The translations under genes were made by a program, and so were the position numbers. 64,000 bases of DNA from Gnetum montanum (lineage: Eukaryota; Streptophyta; Gnetopsida; Gnetales; Gnetaceae): positions 124,001 through 188,000 of the forward strand of contig MNCI01019084.1 in the NCBI GenBank assembly GCA_015680685.1, given 5' to 3'. Position 1 is the first letter of the stretch; every line of letters starts with the position of its first letter. Under the pieces are notes generated by a model. It had not been told where the DNA came from and searched no databases. It worked only from the letters and a program-made list of their open reading frames with translations. This document shows, one piece after another, positions 11,741-23,178 of this stretch.

Positions 11741-13119
11741 ACAAGCTACATGTAGTATTCTTTGAGATAGAAATGATTGATCAAATTGGCCAAATTATTC
11801 CCATAAATGTCTGCTATTTGGTAGGCCCATTGTCATAGGTCTTGGTGATCAAGAAAGGTGCTTTATAGTTAGCTAAGAATTTTTCCACATGCTCATGAAT
11901 GGGCTTAAGGAATAGGTCTTCTTCCTTAATTTTGTGCTTGCCAAATTTGTGATGATGTTGCCATTTCTACCTCTCTTGGTAGTGCTTGATGTAAGCAAGC
12001 GTTCATACACACTACCCCTCTACCAAGTCAAGGTCCATGGTGCCTAACTCCTTATTCTACTCATCATTAATGAAGTCCAATAAGACCACTCGAAGTGATG
12101 GTACCTATAATTAAAGAGGTAAACAACTTTAGAATCATAAACAAGGCTAGATGAGGTCATGCCTATTATGGTACGATATGTTGCTGTATAGGCCTAGAGT
12201 GCATGGACAAGCCATTCAGGCCATTTACACATTCTATTGTTGAGCATCTTCTTAAGCAAGTTGAGCATGGCCTTGTTGCTTGCTTTAGCTTGTCCATTGG
12301 CCTAAGGGTAAAAGAGTGTTTAATGCCTAGGTCATGATAGAAATTTTTCGTTTCTTGGTTACTAAATTGTGGTTCATTGTCTAGGCTACTATGTTATCCA
12401 AGATGTATCTACAAACTTGTTCACATGCCATTTTCCTTAGGGGAATAGCCTCAATCCACTTGGTGAAATACTTAGTTACAATGATTATGAAGCTATGCCC
12501 TACAGAAGACTTAGGCATTATAGGTCCAATGATATCCAACCCTCGTCATTGCAATGGCCAAGTGATTTGAGTAGTGTGTAACTTAGTTGGTGGTACATGT
12601 ATGAGGTTGTTATGCCATTGGCATGTGTCATAAGTTTTGACCTTCTACAAGAAATCATTTTTCATATAATGCCAATAACAACCTAACCATCTAATTTTAG
12701 CAACCATGGTTCTAGGTCTTATATGTCCTCCATAGACACCCTCATGAACCTACTTTAGGACTCTTCTAGCTTTGTTTCTACCCAAGCACTTTAGTAATAT
12801 ACCATCATAGGATCATTGACATAATTTTTTATCACCTATGATGACATATTTTTTTAATCATTTATGTACAACATCCTTTTGAGTAGTAGTCAAGCCTTGT
12901 GAAGATTCATCATGCATAAGGTAAAACTTAATATTTTCATACCATTCCTTTAAAAGAGCAGCATGAACTATAGCCATAAAGGTATCCTTAGCACTCTACA
13001 TGATGGAGATAGCACAATCCATGGTTAAGGTGGACAACTTTCTAAAAAACATCTAGTATAAAACTAATGGCTAGTGTTGCAATGGCATCGATTATGGAAT
13101 TATCATTTCAAGGTATATA

Positions 13120-13563
13120 TTAGATATCAACATCTATAAATTGTTGTAATAGTTGCTTCCCTAAGTCACAGTAATGTTGTAAATGTTTGGATTTGCATGT
13201 GTAAACCTTAGTTACTTGGTTGACCACTAGCTGAGAATTGCCTTCGATAATTAAACATTTAATTCCTAAGTCACATGCTATCATCATCCTTTTGACAAAA
13301 TATTTGTACTCTACTATGTTGTTGGTGCATGGAAACTCAAAATGATGAGAAAAGGGTAAGATTTCACTAGATGGAAACATTATGATGTCAACAACATTGG
13401 CTCCATGGGTAGTTGAAGCTTCATCAAAGCACATGACCACCTCATAGCCTTTGGGTACTTGGCTAACAATGTTGACATGTTCGTTGGGGAAATTTGGATC
13501 TATGGTTGCTTGATCATTAACAAGAAAAATTGTAAGTTGTATGACTATAGCTTGACCTTTCAT
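13120..13563 (-). pseudogene. Second (archaeal-type) RNase H, aRH
   Basis: FPCTNNIVEYKYFV, LIIEGNSQLVVNQVT and the spaced LQHYCDLGK match the extra aRH domain of Tat/Ogre elements. The normal GDSQL Asp reads GNSQL, removing a metal ligand. Confidence 0.8.
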
Positions 13564-13713
13564 TGAGGATTAAAAGATGTAATGAAGGTCAAACTCTACT
13601 ATTATGGATTTCCATTGGGCTATACTGCTAATCTCATAAATATTAATCATTATGGCTCAAAGTATGTTGTCATTGCAAATGATGTTGACCTAGCTCCTAA
13701 AGAGGTAGTGTAT

Positions 13714-13935
13714 TCATTTCTTCAATGATAAGACTAGTGCTAGACAATACTTCTCTACTTTAGAATATCTAGTCTTATGGGTAACTACTGAATGGCTAAA
13801 ATAGGATACTGGCTTTTTTTCTCCATCATCACATTTATGACAAAGTAGAGAGGTAATGGACATCTTAGAGATGGCAAGGAAGATGTAAAATGCTTTATGA
13901 TCTTGTGGAGGATAGACTATCAGTAGTTGTACCAA
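13714..13935 (-). pseudogene. First RNase H domain, partial
   Basis: FYIFLAISKMSITSLLCH, then PVSYFSHSV, then YSKVEKYCLALVLSLKK match the Ty3/gypsy RNase H that follows RT. Confidence 0.75.
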
Positions 13936-14160
13936 CTCTTGATTAAGGTTTTCAAAGGCTTCTTAGCATTGAGTCATCCACTCATAGCAAACTCCTTTCT
14001 TAGGCAAGTTTTTCATAGGTTGTAACTTATTCGTAAGCCTAGCAATAAAGCTATGAATAAATTGTAATCTACCTTGTAGTCCCCAAAGCTCCTTAAGGTT
14101 AGTAGGTGTTTCCAAGTTGGAGATGGCCTTAACCTTATTGCAATCGACACGTATCCTTAC

Positions 14161-14538
14161 TTACAATACTATAAAACCAAGCATCTTACTAGTCTTGACA
14201 TCAAAGACACACTTCTTAGGATTAAGTCTAAGTTTAAATTTAAGGGATTGTTTAAGCACAAGGTCTAAGTCATTAGCATGATCACTAGCCATTTTGGACT
14301 TAATGGCTATATTTTCTACAAAATCATTGAGTAATCCTAACATGTAGTCACTAAAGGTATACATCATAGCTCTTTGATATGTTGCCATAGTGTTCTTAAG
14401 GCCAAAAGGCATCATGGTATAGCAAAAGATACCCCAAGGGATCATGAAGGTTATGCTAAGTTGATGTTTTGGGTTGATCCTAATTTGGTTGTATCCTGAG
14501 AAGATATCCAAAAAGGATAATAAGACATGTCCAACCAT
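14161..14538 (-). pseudogene. Reverse transcriptase palm segment
   Basis: Holds the block from SFLDIFSGYNQIRIN through MPFGLKNTMATYQRAM to LRLNPKKCVFDVKTSKMLGF, typical of Ty3/gypsy RT. The active-site Asp pair is lost (FVEN). Confidence 0.85.
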
Positions 14539-15389
14539 AGTATCAATGAGTTGATGAATACTAGGAAAAGGAAAATCATCCTTAATGATTGCTTCATTTA
14601 GGTCTTAAAAAGTAATGCAAATATAGATACTCTCATTTTCTTAGGGACTACCATGATGTTGGAAACCCATTCTATGTATTTAATAGCTCTGATGAAATCA
14701 ACTTGCTAGTGCTTAGTGATCTCATCACAAACTACCAAGGCTAAATCAAGTCTAATCCTATGCACTTTCTACTTAACTAGTCTAATTCTAAGATCGAGTA
14801 TGCTATTTTGTTGGACAATACATGGGTCTAAACCTAGCATATCCTCATATGATGAGGGAAAGACCTTAATGTTGCCATGTAGGACCTTGGTGATGTCTTG
14901 AGCTTGTTGAGGTTCTAGTGAGGAACTTAGTTTAGGAGATTTCTTCTTACCACTCCATGTTGTGATAGGAACCTTAACTAGAGAGCCTTTAGGAATGTCA
15001 CTAGCCTCTAGATCAAGGGTTTTAACTAGGTTTTCAAGCCACTCTAGAGGTGGTTTTATTAAGGCTGTGTAGTTGACAAGACTCTTAGGCTCAAGGACAA
15101 AAATAAGGTGAAATCTATAGATATAGACAATTAGGATTAATACATCATTCAAAATCACCATGGCATTAACAAGGCCAACCAATTTACTAATTAGATATAG
15201 ATATAGACAAGGTGAAATGTAGGACAAGGCCAAAAACAAGGTGAATCTATGAGAATGGAATATATTTGGTAAAAATTGGTTAACACTAGTCAAATAGGGA
15301 TATATTTTGCTAATTTTAGATCTTATCCAGCCATGGTATGGGGCTACAAGGTTGCTAGAAGAGCTTGGACACATGACTAAGTATTTCTG

Positions 15390-16310
15390 GACTTGTTTTG
15401 AAGAAAAATCGACACCTTTTTCTTTAACTATGTTGTGCTCTACTAGTGATTATGCTAGTCTAGCATAGTCCTACATTTTTCTAGCATAGTTAACATTCAA
15501 GGACACTTTTTGGAGCTTGATATGGTCATTTTCAACTTCTCAGTAGTCTAAATAGCTAGTGCAAGGGATAGGTATTGAAAATTGGTAAGTTTTGGCATCA
15601 TTTTTACTCCTAAAAATTGGAAAAAACTTATTTCTTATGATGACTACATTGGGCTACCAGGCCTCAACATAATCACAAGGGGATGAATGAATTTATGAGA
15701 TTCCCAAGGCTAAAATGAAGCTAAATATGAAATTGGAAATATGGCGATAAGTTTCTAGTCATTCTGGATCAATTCTAGGTCATTATAAACTGCTTACTAT
15801 TGGTTTTCATTGTCACATTTTCCCTCCCAAGTGAGATTGCCAACATAGTCCCTAGATTTCTAAGTGTAGTTAGGAGTGGACAATGAATTTTGATTAGTTT
15901 TGGGGCTTCATTGACTATCCTAATGGACTTATAGGTCAATGGTGTCACTGTCTAGGGTTTTGATGCAAAAATTGCTAGTTTTCATGCCTATTTCAGTCTT
16001 GGATGACTAGATACCATGGGACTACGTTGGGCATGTAGTCCCCAACATAGTCCAAAACAAAAGCACATGGGCTGAGTTGCCCTTCCAAGCAGGGGGAAAT
16101 GATGTGGACGAAGGCCCTGGAAAAGCGCCTTGGCCTTACGTCCCTCTCAACCCACGATGGGTCAAGAAGCAACTACGCATAGCATAGCAACCCTGCTGCT
16201 TCCTGCCTAGTTTCCATCCCTTGTACATTCATTGCCTTTTTGCTTTGCACCCGCGTTAGTTACCAATTAGCCGTTCTCCAAATTGTTAATGTATCATCTC
16301 TTTAGCATGC
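15390..16310. other. No gene recognised
   Basis: Contains several TAGCATAGT / CAACATAGTCC words like those in the tandem units and a CCATGGGACTACGTTGGGCA segment. No ORF or family match. This may be 5' untranslated sequence of the minus-strand Tat element. Confidence 0.35.
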
Positions 16311-16317
16311 TAAGGCC

Positions 16318-16690
16318 CAAAATGGTCTAAAACTATGCTATGTAGTGGCTCTAAATGGCCTAAAACTATGCTACGCTATGGCTTGAAATAGCCTAAAACT
16401 AGCGATGGCCCGAAATGGCCTAAAACTATGTTCCCCCATGGCCCGAAATGGCCTAAAATTAGCAGGGGCCAGAGATGGCCTAAAACTAGCAATGGCCCGA
16501 AATGACCTAAAACTATGCTCACAACATGGCCCGAAACGGCCTAAAACTATGCTACGCTATGACTTGATATGGCTTAAAACTAGCCCATGGCCTGAAATGG
16601 CATAAAACTAGCAGTGGCCTGAAACAACCTAAAACTAGCAGTGGCCTGAAACAACCTAAAACTAGCAAGGGCTCAAAATGGCCTAAAAAT
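16318..16690 (+). repeat. Minisatellite with core ATGGCCTAAAACT
   Basis: About twelve degenerate units of roughly 25-35 bp, each holding GAAATGGCCTAAAACTAGC or similar. The same (T)AAACT core is seen in arrays flanking other Tat pol regions (25840, 29970, 56945, 62650). This suggests it is a remnant of another member of that family. Confidence 0.8.
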
Positions 16691-16999
16691 AAAACATAAA
16701 AGCATGAAAATTTTACATAAAACTTAGCATGTAAACAATGCATAAGTTAGCATAGGATCGATTGCTTTTCCGAAATTCTCCTTTTTATTCAAAACTTTTG
16801 TCTTTTAGACAATGTTTGCAAAAATTTTACAAAGATCCAAAATTTCAAAAAAATCACATTGAAACACCAAAAAATTTCAAGCTTGGTACTTCTCTAGCAA
16901 GAGGCAGGTCCCTGGGACCCACAGACAACCACGACTACATTTGGTGTCACACATTGCAACTTTGGGGATCAAAATGTTTAATTTTCACTAAGTATGCAG

Positions 17000-17400
17000 T
17001 ACCAGCATCTACGCCCGACATCCACATTGTATATGCCCAGCATATACGCCCAACATCTATAGTGTATACGCCCAGCGTAGACATCCAACTTACATGCCCG
17101 ACGTACATGTACGCTCGGCAGGTACGGCAAATGTTTACGCCCGGCATGGAATCTCCAAAGAAAAAATGAAAATAGCACCAAAGAGCAAGGATTGAAGCAA
17201 GTCGGCAACCATCAACGTATACACCCGATGTATACGCCCAACCATCAGTGTATATGCCCAACGTATATGTCTAGCCATTGTTGATGTATACGCTTGGCGT
17301 ATACGCCCAGCGTCCACAGCATCTACGCCTAGCACATCCAGCGTATACACGTAGCGTGTATGCCCAGAGTCTACGCCCACCTGATACAGCATATATGCTC
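17000..17400 (+). repeat. GTATACGCC/CCAGC array in LTR X
   Basis: Dozens of degenerate copies of a roughly 13-20-bp unit around GTATACGCCCAGC, in U3 upstream of the TATA box. It contains the palindrome GTATAC and CpG sites decayed to TG/CA. Confidence 0.85.
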
Positions 17401-17460
17401 AGCAGATGTAATATGTTGAACACTTGTAAATTTTACGCCCTTTTTGCACCCGGTCGACAT

Positions 17461-17506
17461 CCACGTGTCACCCAACCCGTGTCTAGTGTAATAATCGGTA
17501 TAAAAA
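17461..17506 (+). promoter_or_regulatory. LTR X promoter: CACGTGTC box plus TATA
   Basis: CCACGTGTCA at 17461-17470 is a G-box/ABRE-type core. TATAAAAA at 17499-17506 follows about 30 bp later. The same spacing occurs in LTR Z (59041-59050 and 59078-59083) and, with CATGTGTCA, in LTR E. Confidence 0.65.
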
Positions 17507-17864
17507 CCCACTTTTCTACTTGTACTGGGGTCAGTTGGGCAAAAATTCCAGAGCATACCAGAGAACATTTACGCTGCACACCAAAGCTAAAAAACCTTTT
17601 ACGCTGGACAGTCCTGTACGCTGGGCACACAGTCTCTATGCTCCGCCTACAGTGCGAACTAGCCGAGTCATCCCTGCATCCACCGGGGCTTTTCGTCCGC
17701 CTTGTGTTCCATCACAACTGCGTTAGACCGGTGCACTGTACTTTCATATTGTAATATCATTGTTTATAGTTTATGCTAATTTCTTACATGTGTTCTATTA
17801 ACGCTTGTTTATATTTACTTCCTATTCGCATCTGTTACGCTGTTTATGCTCTCGTTTACACCCG

Positions 17865-18077
17865 TTATGCTGTTTGTGCATAACCCAGCGTATAGCACTT
17901 CGACATACATTTGGGGAAATCCTTGTCTGATCCACGTGCAGACCACCGAAGGTACTCTACCTTCATGCATTCCAACTTTCTCTCAAGTGAAGGTAGGGTA
18001 CTCTGTGCGTGCCCGGTGATCCCATGGTCTCTGTTTTCTTCCAGCCGGAGACCGACGATTTCGGATAGTACACCCAT
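17865..18077 (-). pseudogene. Antisense C-terminal peptide encoded in LTR X
   Basis: The frame VLSEIVGLRLEENRD, then HAQSTLP, KVEYLRWSARGS and KDFPK aligns with the last part of the antisense protein in LTR Z (59479-59677) and LTR E. The peptide lies inside the LTR on the strand opposite to element transcription. Length and reading frame are retained although the LTR has diverged. Confidence 0.6.
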
Positions 18078-18335
18078 GTTGTCATGGGTTCTCTGCCCGC
18101 ATCATCTTCGTCATTCACTTCTACAGTACCCCTTTCTGCATCAACTTCTCTTGTGTTATCCTCTACTGCCCCTTCATTCTTGCCCTCTGTAGGCCCTCCA
18201 CCCTCATCTGGAACTTGCATTGCAGAAATGAAGTAATCAGCTAGGGCAACACACGTAAGCTACAACAAAGCATGAGCATTAACACAGTAGAAAGCGACCA
18301 ATCTAAGATGGACCTATGTCCATCTCAAAGGATGT

Positions 18336-19116
18336 CTAGTCTAAACTAAGCCTGAGGAGGTGCCAGAACTCCTCTGCCATGATATCCACCCAACGCCTAT
18401 TGCTTGGTTTAGCGTCTGCAACAGCTTTCTCCTTTTTGACGATCGTCCATCTCGATGGTCCTAGAGAAAAGGAGGTGGTTATGATCTCTCCTGTGGGAAG
18501 GTCCACTTCCCATTTAGGAGATTCTGTAACCTTTACATGCTCTTTGAACTTATCGTAGGCCTTAGAAATGCCAATGGCATCTACAAATGCCTTATAGATA
18601 AACACCTCCACAGAGGCATCCCTGTACAGTCTACGATAGGAGGCGCATTCTAGTTTATAGATATGCTTATGGTTTTTTTGGGACTACCCCCATTCGTAAA
18701 CCTTGGTACTAAAATCTTTCCAATCCTGACTCTTTTGGGCCAACAAGTCCATTTGCATTCACTATTTTATTATTTTGCGGGTGGCTTCATTTTTCTAATG
18801 CATGACTATCCAAAATCTGGCATAATCTATCACATCCATGCGCCAGTCCTCATTATTAGTATCATGGGCTATGAGGAATTCATTCCTCGATTTAAGGTCT
18901 TTCACCTCAGCACTCAGGTTGGCCTTCTCTTGCTCAACATTTTGGACCTATTTTTACAAGTCTTTGTTAATGCACCTGTACTCCCACAAAGAGTGAGCCA
19001 AGTGCAAAGCACATTTTCTCACCTTGTCGTATGCACGATGAGTCACCTCAGTTACTTCATGCAGGAATGTAGGCATGACACTAACTTTCAAAGGTCGTGT
19101 TAGGTCCCATTTGAGT
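18336..19116 (-). pseudogene. Antisense gene G, coiled-coil C-terminal exon
   Basis: Follows an acceptor TTGTGATAG. It encodes EVTEVTHRAYDKVRKCALHL, a heptad-like stretch VEQEKANLSAEVKDLKSR and an open C-terminal 91 residues from MEVFIYKAFVDAIG to EEFWHLLRLSLD. Five or more stops interrupt the first half. This layout, a globular domain followed by a coiled coil, resembles the accessory ORF at 35215-37883. Confidence 0.5.
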
Positions 19117-19212
19117 CGATAGGCTATCACAACATAAAAAGCATATTAGTTGCATTAATGTAGCAAGGTTAACGAATTCGATAACTCTAGCATAGCTAGC
19201 ACTACTACTTAC

Positions 19213-19770
19213 CCACTTCAGGGTTGACCTGCTGAAGATGGCCGATCATGTCGTCAATGATCCCTTGCATAAATGTAAACTTATTAGGGGTCTCGGCCCA
19301 TGGTTCCACACAAATCAGAGGGGGTCTTGCAATATGAATAGTGGTGTTTATCATACAACTAAGCATGTCAGCAATGGCTAAAATGAACTATGACAAAGCA
19401 GATATGTCGTTAAATTCACCAATGTCTGATTGGAGTTCCCCTTCTTTTAGATTTAGAGTGATGGCAACATCCTTGGCAGAAGTCCCTCCTAGGTCGATGC
19501 GGGCTTCTCCTTTATTTACTGGTGCTTTTCCTTTTGAGGCACCATCATCCACTTTATTCACGGGAGACTCCTCTTCATCTCCAAAGATTTCCTCCTCATT
19601 CATAGGAGGATTTTGCTAATAACAAGAGCCCCTACCTTAGCGGTAGGAGTTCCTTCCCTCTTGATAGGGGCCCTTTCTTCCAAGACTAGGGCCCCCTATC
19701 TTTATTTGTCACCCCCGTTTTAGGGGCTGACACCTCTTCATTGCCTTTTTCTTCCTCCTCTTCTTCCTCT
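19213..19770 (-). pseudogene. Antisense gene G, acidic exon
   Basis: Bounded by acceptor GGCTACCAG and donor GTAAGTAG. It encodes Glu-rich runs, then NEEEIFGDEEESPVNK and, after a stop, FTFMQGIIDDMIGHLQQ. There are at least two frame disruptions. No family recognised. Confidence 0.45.
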
Positions 19771-20179
19771 GGTAGCCAAGAAACATGTTTGCATTAGCTC
19801 AAAACAAGTTAGCTTAAAGTAGGTGCTACGCTACGCTACATTGTCGAGCATAGCACAACATAGTAGGAATTAACAAAGTAGGTGAAGAAATAAACATAAA
19901 CAAAAACATTTACCAATGGGGGGTTGCATCCTTTGTAGTTTAAACCGTAGTCTCGGCCGCTCCTCTTCGTCCATGTGAAGGGTTTCCTCAGTTAAAGCAA
20001 GCCTCTTTCGATGCAACTTGGTGGCCACCATTTTGGCAACAAGACGTTTCCCCTATGATACGCTACCGACGGCAGTAGGAGACACCTCCCCTACACTTTC
20101 TTGGCCATGAAAGTTGCAGGCCACCCGATCCTTAGTCGATAGAAAATGACTCCCCGATTATTTCTAGGGGATCTTGGGT

Positions 20180-20620
20180 TGGGGTGGTCTAGAGGATCTG
20201 GAAGATCCACAGTTTGGACATCTGGTTGCGATTCCAAAATACCTAGGTCCCTTTCTCATGGACCACCAGAAACTTTGTGAAACTTCGTAGGCAGGCTATG
20301 TAAAAGGCATAATGTATATTAGAACAGGACTCCAACTTCTTATGGAGCCCCAAGATTTCGTTCTGTAAGCTTTTACACAGAAACCTCGCCCAGTTGTAGC
20401 AAGCCCCCTCTTCCATGACCTCAAGCATTACCCAAGCCTTCTCAATCCCAAGGACCTTCCCTTAGAAAAGTAGCTAAGGAAAAGTACGAGAATGGAAGAC
20501 GGGGTAAACATCTTTGGCAGGTCCCACCCTAACCTTCTCCATAGGAATCCCCTTCCACTCTTTGGAAACCCCTATCCACTCCATGATGTCATGCTTCTTG
20601 TTGGTACATTTTGGCCATTT
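20180..20620 (-). pseudogene. Antisense gene G, exon 4 second part
   Basis: Resumes with HDIMEWIGVSKEWKGIPM, which aligns with HELEDWLGITKDAKGFPM of copy Z. It continues through DVYPVFHSRTFP and LGIEKAWVM to the frame at 20243-20428. The break between this part and 23520-23905 shows that about 2.8 kb was inserted into one exon. Confidence 0.65.
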
Positions 20621-20850
20621 CATGGAACAGGCTTTATAAGGTTATGGTGATTTTGAAAAATTTAAAAGAGATTTTTGAGATTCTGTTTCTTCACCTTGAA
20701 GTCTACCATGTTGATTAAGACAAGCTTTTGGCTAATTGGTTCGCATCCACAAAGGCATGGTTGAATGTCCAAAAATCTTAGAGGCCTTCTCCAACTTGCA
20801 TCCTTGAACCAACCAATCCACAAAGGTTGTAGAGCCTCCTTCCAGGGACC

Positions 20851-21420
20851 ATGTTGCCCGTATGGAAAAATCATACCATTCCATGGGATTTCATCCCTTG
20901 TTGGCATTCGGACAAAAATGAGCCTAGAATCATGAACACTAAGACCTTAAGCAAATTTAGAAAGGAAGACTCAAGGAGCCATAAAATGAAGGTGTGCATG
21001 GTTTGCAAGGGTTCAAATCATAGGCTACTGCGCTGTGTAAGGTGTTCCATTGCTATTCATAGAAAATGCTCTCCATGGCCAGAATCAATCATTTTCCTGG
21101 ATGATAGAAGCAATCAAATAGTTTGTTGGCGTCATCCGCAGAATTGGAAGCTAGAAAACAAGAATATTGAAGTGATACGCGACATAAAGGAAGCATTTTA
21201 GAACTTACCAATTCCATATATGAATGAAGAATTTAATGTTGGTGAAGATTTCTAGAAAGATGCGATTGTATGCTCAGAGAATTGTGAATGCAGAACTCAG
21301 TCTATGAGCTATTCAAAAGCTTGCCATTGTTTAGAGCAGTGCACAAATAAGCCATTTCGCAAGGAGAAGAAAATTAAAATAGTCAAGACTGAATCCTGTG
21401 GATGGGGAGCAGAAGCTGTA
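20851..21420 (+). pseudogene. Histone methyltransferase fragment: PHD-like finger + AWS (ASHR3/ASH1-like)
   Basis: The plus frame gives CMVCKGSNHRLLRC, then CSIAIHRKC and IVCWRHP, a PHD-type Cys/His spacing. The frame continues, with one stop near 21200 and another near 21254, into CSENCECRTQ, CHCLEQCTNKPFRK and KIKIVKTESCGWG. That is the Cys-rich AWS block that precedes SET in ASH1-class H3K36 methyltransferases, and PHD-AWS-SET is the order in plant ASHR3. A SET domain is not recognisable after CGWG. It is likely a captured or retrotransposed gene fragment, with no introns visible inside. Confidence 0.6.
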
Positions 21421-22045
21421 GGGATATTTCTACAATCAGCATGAGGAGCCTTGGAGTTGCTCCGTATGTTAGTATCCTCGAAGACAACAGTTCTATCTCT
21501 AGTCTTCTGATCGAAATTATCGATGCTTTCATGGCTGCTGTTGTAGACGCTCCTCCTGCTGCTGCTACTTTTCAATTTTCCTCTAATAACGACGGGTCAG
21601 TTGTTCCTTTGACCGATGGCGAGGATGCGAAGGCTCCGGCCCCTGAGCGGAACGGAGTGGCAAAAGATGGAGCCAAGAGGACAGCTGCAGGAAACGACAA
21701 CGGCGAGGGCAAAGAGAGAGACGAAGATGAGAGAGATGTCAGAGAGGAGGATGGCCCTGAAGAGGAGGACAATGGTTCCAACATCATACGTGACGGTGGC
21801 AGCAGCATCAGAAGCAACGGCAGCAAAGGGAAAAGAAAATAGGGGCGTAGAAACTGTAGCACCATCAGCAACAGATGCCGAACGTAAATTAGGGAAAGGG
21901 TTCACACCAGAACTAGATCTAAAGTGCGACGGCTGAACAGGGGCAAGGCCTAATCCTGCAGCAAAACCAGAGCTGAAAGCGATGCAGGCGGATCGGTGTG
22001 AGGCAAAGATCGCGGGCACGAACGGCGGTCAGGAGAGGGGGCTTC
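21400..22045 (-). other. GC-rich Ser/Ala-rich open stretch
   Basis: Clearly more GC- and CpG-rich than its surroundings. On the minus strand, frames rich in Ser/Ala/Pro are open for 140 and 99 residues in two overlapping phases (FRSSSGVNPFPNLRSAS and SSSSLSLPSPLSFPAAVLL). The plus strand is open for 146 residues with a Glu/Asp/Arg-rich composition. Openness on both strands reflects composition. It could be the 5' exon of a gene or a LINE ORF1 start; the family is not recognised. Confidence 0.35.
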
Positions 22046-22299
22046 CAAAAATAGCGTTGTGTACAAAAAACGCAGAACTAAAACAACTAAAAAAGGTTTT
22101 ATTAACCGATGCTATGCCCAAAGCTATAACATAAAAAAATATTAATACGGGAATAAAGTCACAATTTAAGTTTTAATAGGGAGTTTGTTAGATAAACACC
22201 TGGCCACCATAACTTTTGTTCTCTATAGTGGTAATTTTTTGTGAAAATTGTAACTTCCTAGCCTTAATCCCATGATGTTTGTAACCACCACCACTTGTC

Positions 22300-22640
22300 A
22301 ACTAAACGGGACACGTGTCAGATGCAGCATTTTTATCTCTTTTTGTGGTTGAAACCACATAAAAGTTTTGTCACTTACCTACCTTGTTGGGCAAGTAACC
22401 TCCTAACTTTTTGGCCAAGTAATCTCCTAATTGGTTGGCCAAGCTACTTGGGAGAAAAGTTAGATGAGATATTTTTAAACATGTAACTTCCCTACCTACC
22501 TTGGAACCCTATAAAAAGGCTTCAGGGGTCAAGGGGGATCATCACTACATCATCATCACTTCTCACACTTGGGATCAAAGAAGATTTGTAAAGAAGATTG
22601 TTTGCAAGATGGCTTGCTAGAATAAAGATTTCAGCCTCTT
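22300..22640 (+). promoter_or_regulatory. LTR-like promoter and poly(A) signal
   Basis: GACACGTGTC (about 22309-22318) is a palindromic G-box/ABRE. TATAAAAA lies at 22510-22517 and AATAAA at 22621-22626. The 110-bp TATA-to-AATAAA spacing is typical of an LTR R region. LTR ends cannot be defined because of the nearby gap. Confidence 0.45.
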
Positions 22641-22819
22641 TGTCATGGTCCTGTGAGTTATGCATTTCATTTTTTGTTTTGTTTAAATTGCTTAGCTAGT
22701 GGTTTAGATAGTATCATCCTTGGCAAGTAATTTTGGGATTTTTAGATTGCTCTTACTATTCTTGTTGCCCGATAGAAATTTCTATTAAAATTTTGCCATA
22801 GAAGCGCTTGTGTTTAAAA

Positions 22820-23178
22820 NNNNNNNNNNNNNNNNNNNNNNNNNNNNNNNNNNNNNNNNNNNNNNNNNNNNNNNNNNNNNNNNNNNNNNNNNNNNNNNNN
22901 NNNNNNNNNNNNNNNNNNNNNNNNNNNNNNNNNNNNNNNNNNNNNNNNNNNNNNNNNNNNNNNNNNNNNNNNNNNNNNNNNNNNNNNNNNNNNNNNNNNN
23001 NNNNNNNNNNNNNNNNNNNNNNNNNNNNNNNNNNNNNNNNNNNNNNNNNNNNNNNNNNNNNNNNNNNNNNNNNNNNNNNNNNNNNNNNNNNNNNNNNNNN
23101 NNNNNNNNNNNNNNNNNNNNNNNNNNNNNNNNNNNNNNNNNNNNNNNNNNNNNNNNNNNNNNNNNNNNNNNNNNNNNN
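22820..23178. other. Assembly gap (359 N)
   Basis: Run of undetermined bases. Apparent open frames across it are artefacts. Confidence 1.

Larger units (their letters stand above)
11750..15380 (-). pseudogene. Tat-type Ty3/gypsy pol (RT-RH-aRH-INT), decayed
   Basis: Read on the minus strand the domains occur in the order RT (about 15060-14100), RNase H (13935-13690), a second archaeal-type RNase H (13563-13120) and integrase (about 12900-11750). The double RNase H is the hallmark of the plant Tat lineage. RT has FSGYNQIRIN and MPFGLKN, but the catalytic YVDD is replaced by FVEN (14311-14322). Integrase shows GLDIIGPI near 12535 and FTKWIEAIPLRK further on, with stops. Many nonsense codons make it non-functional. 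No flanking LTR pair was identified. Confidence 0.85.
16860..18072 (+). mobile_element. Probable solo LTR of the Z/E family (LTR X)
   Basis: Starts TGAAACACC and ends GGATAGTACA (1213 bp). It has the same order of parts as the LTRs at 53609 and 58340: TTTCAAGCTTGGTAC start, GTATACGCC array, CACGTGTCACCC, TATA box, CTGCATCCACCGGGGCTTTT, and the U5 end encoding an antisense peptide. It is not preceded by a polypurine tract nor followed by the TTGGCGC site. Flanks CACAT (16855-16859) and CCCAT (18073-18077) differ by one base and may be an aged target duplication. Confidence 0.75.

Noticed and set aside
16947-17392. Several frames of 65-104 residues on the minus strand (GVYVDG, AYTLDV repeats)
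   Set aside because: Translations of the GTATACGCC array; repeats of 13-20 bp open many frames without codon conservation.
21402-21842. Acidic 146-residue plus-strand frame as an extension of the methyltransferase fragment
   Set aside because: It is in a different frame from the AWS block and both strands are open in this GC-rich stretch.
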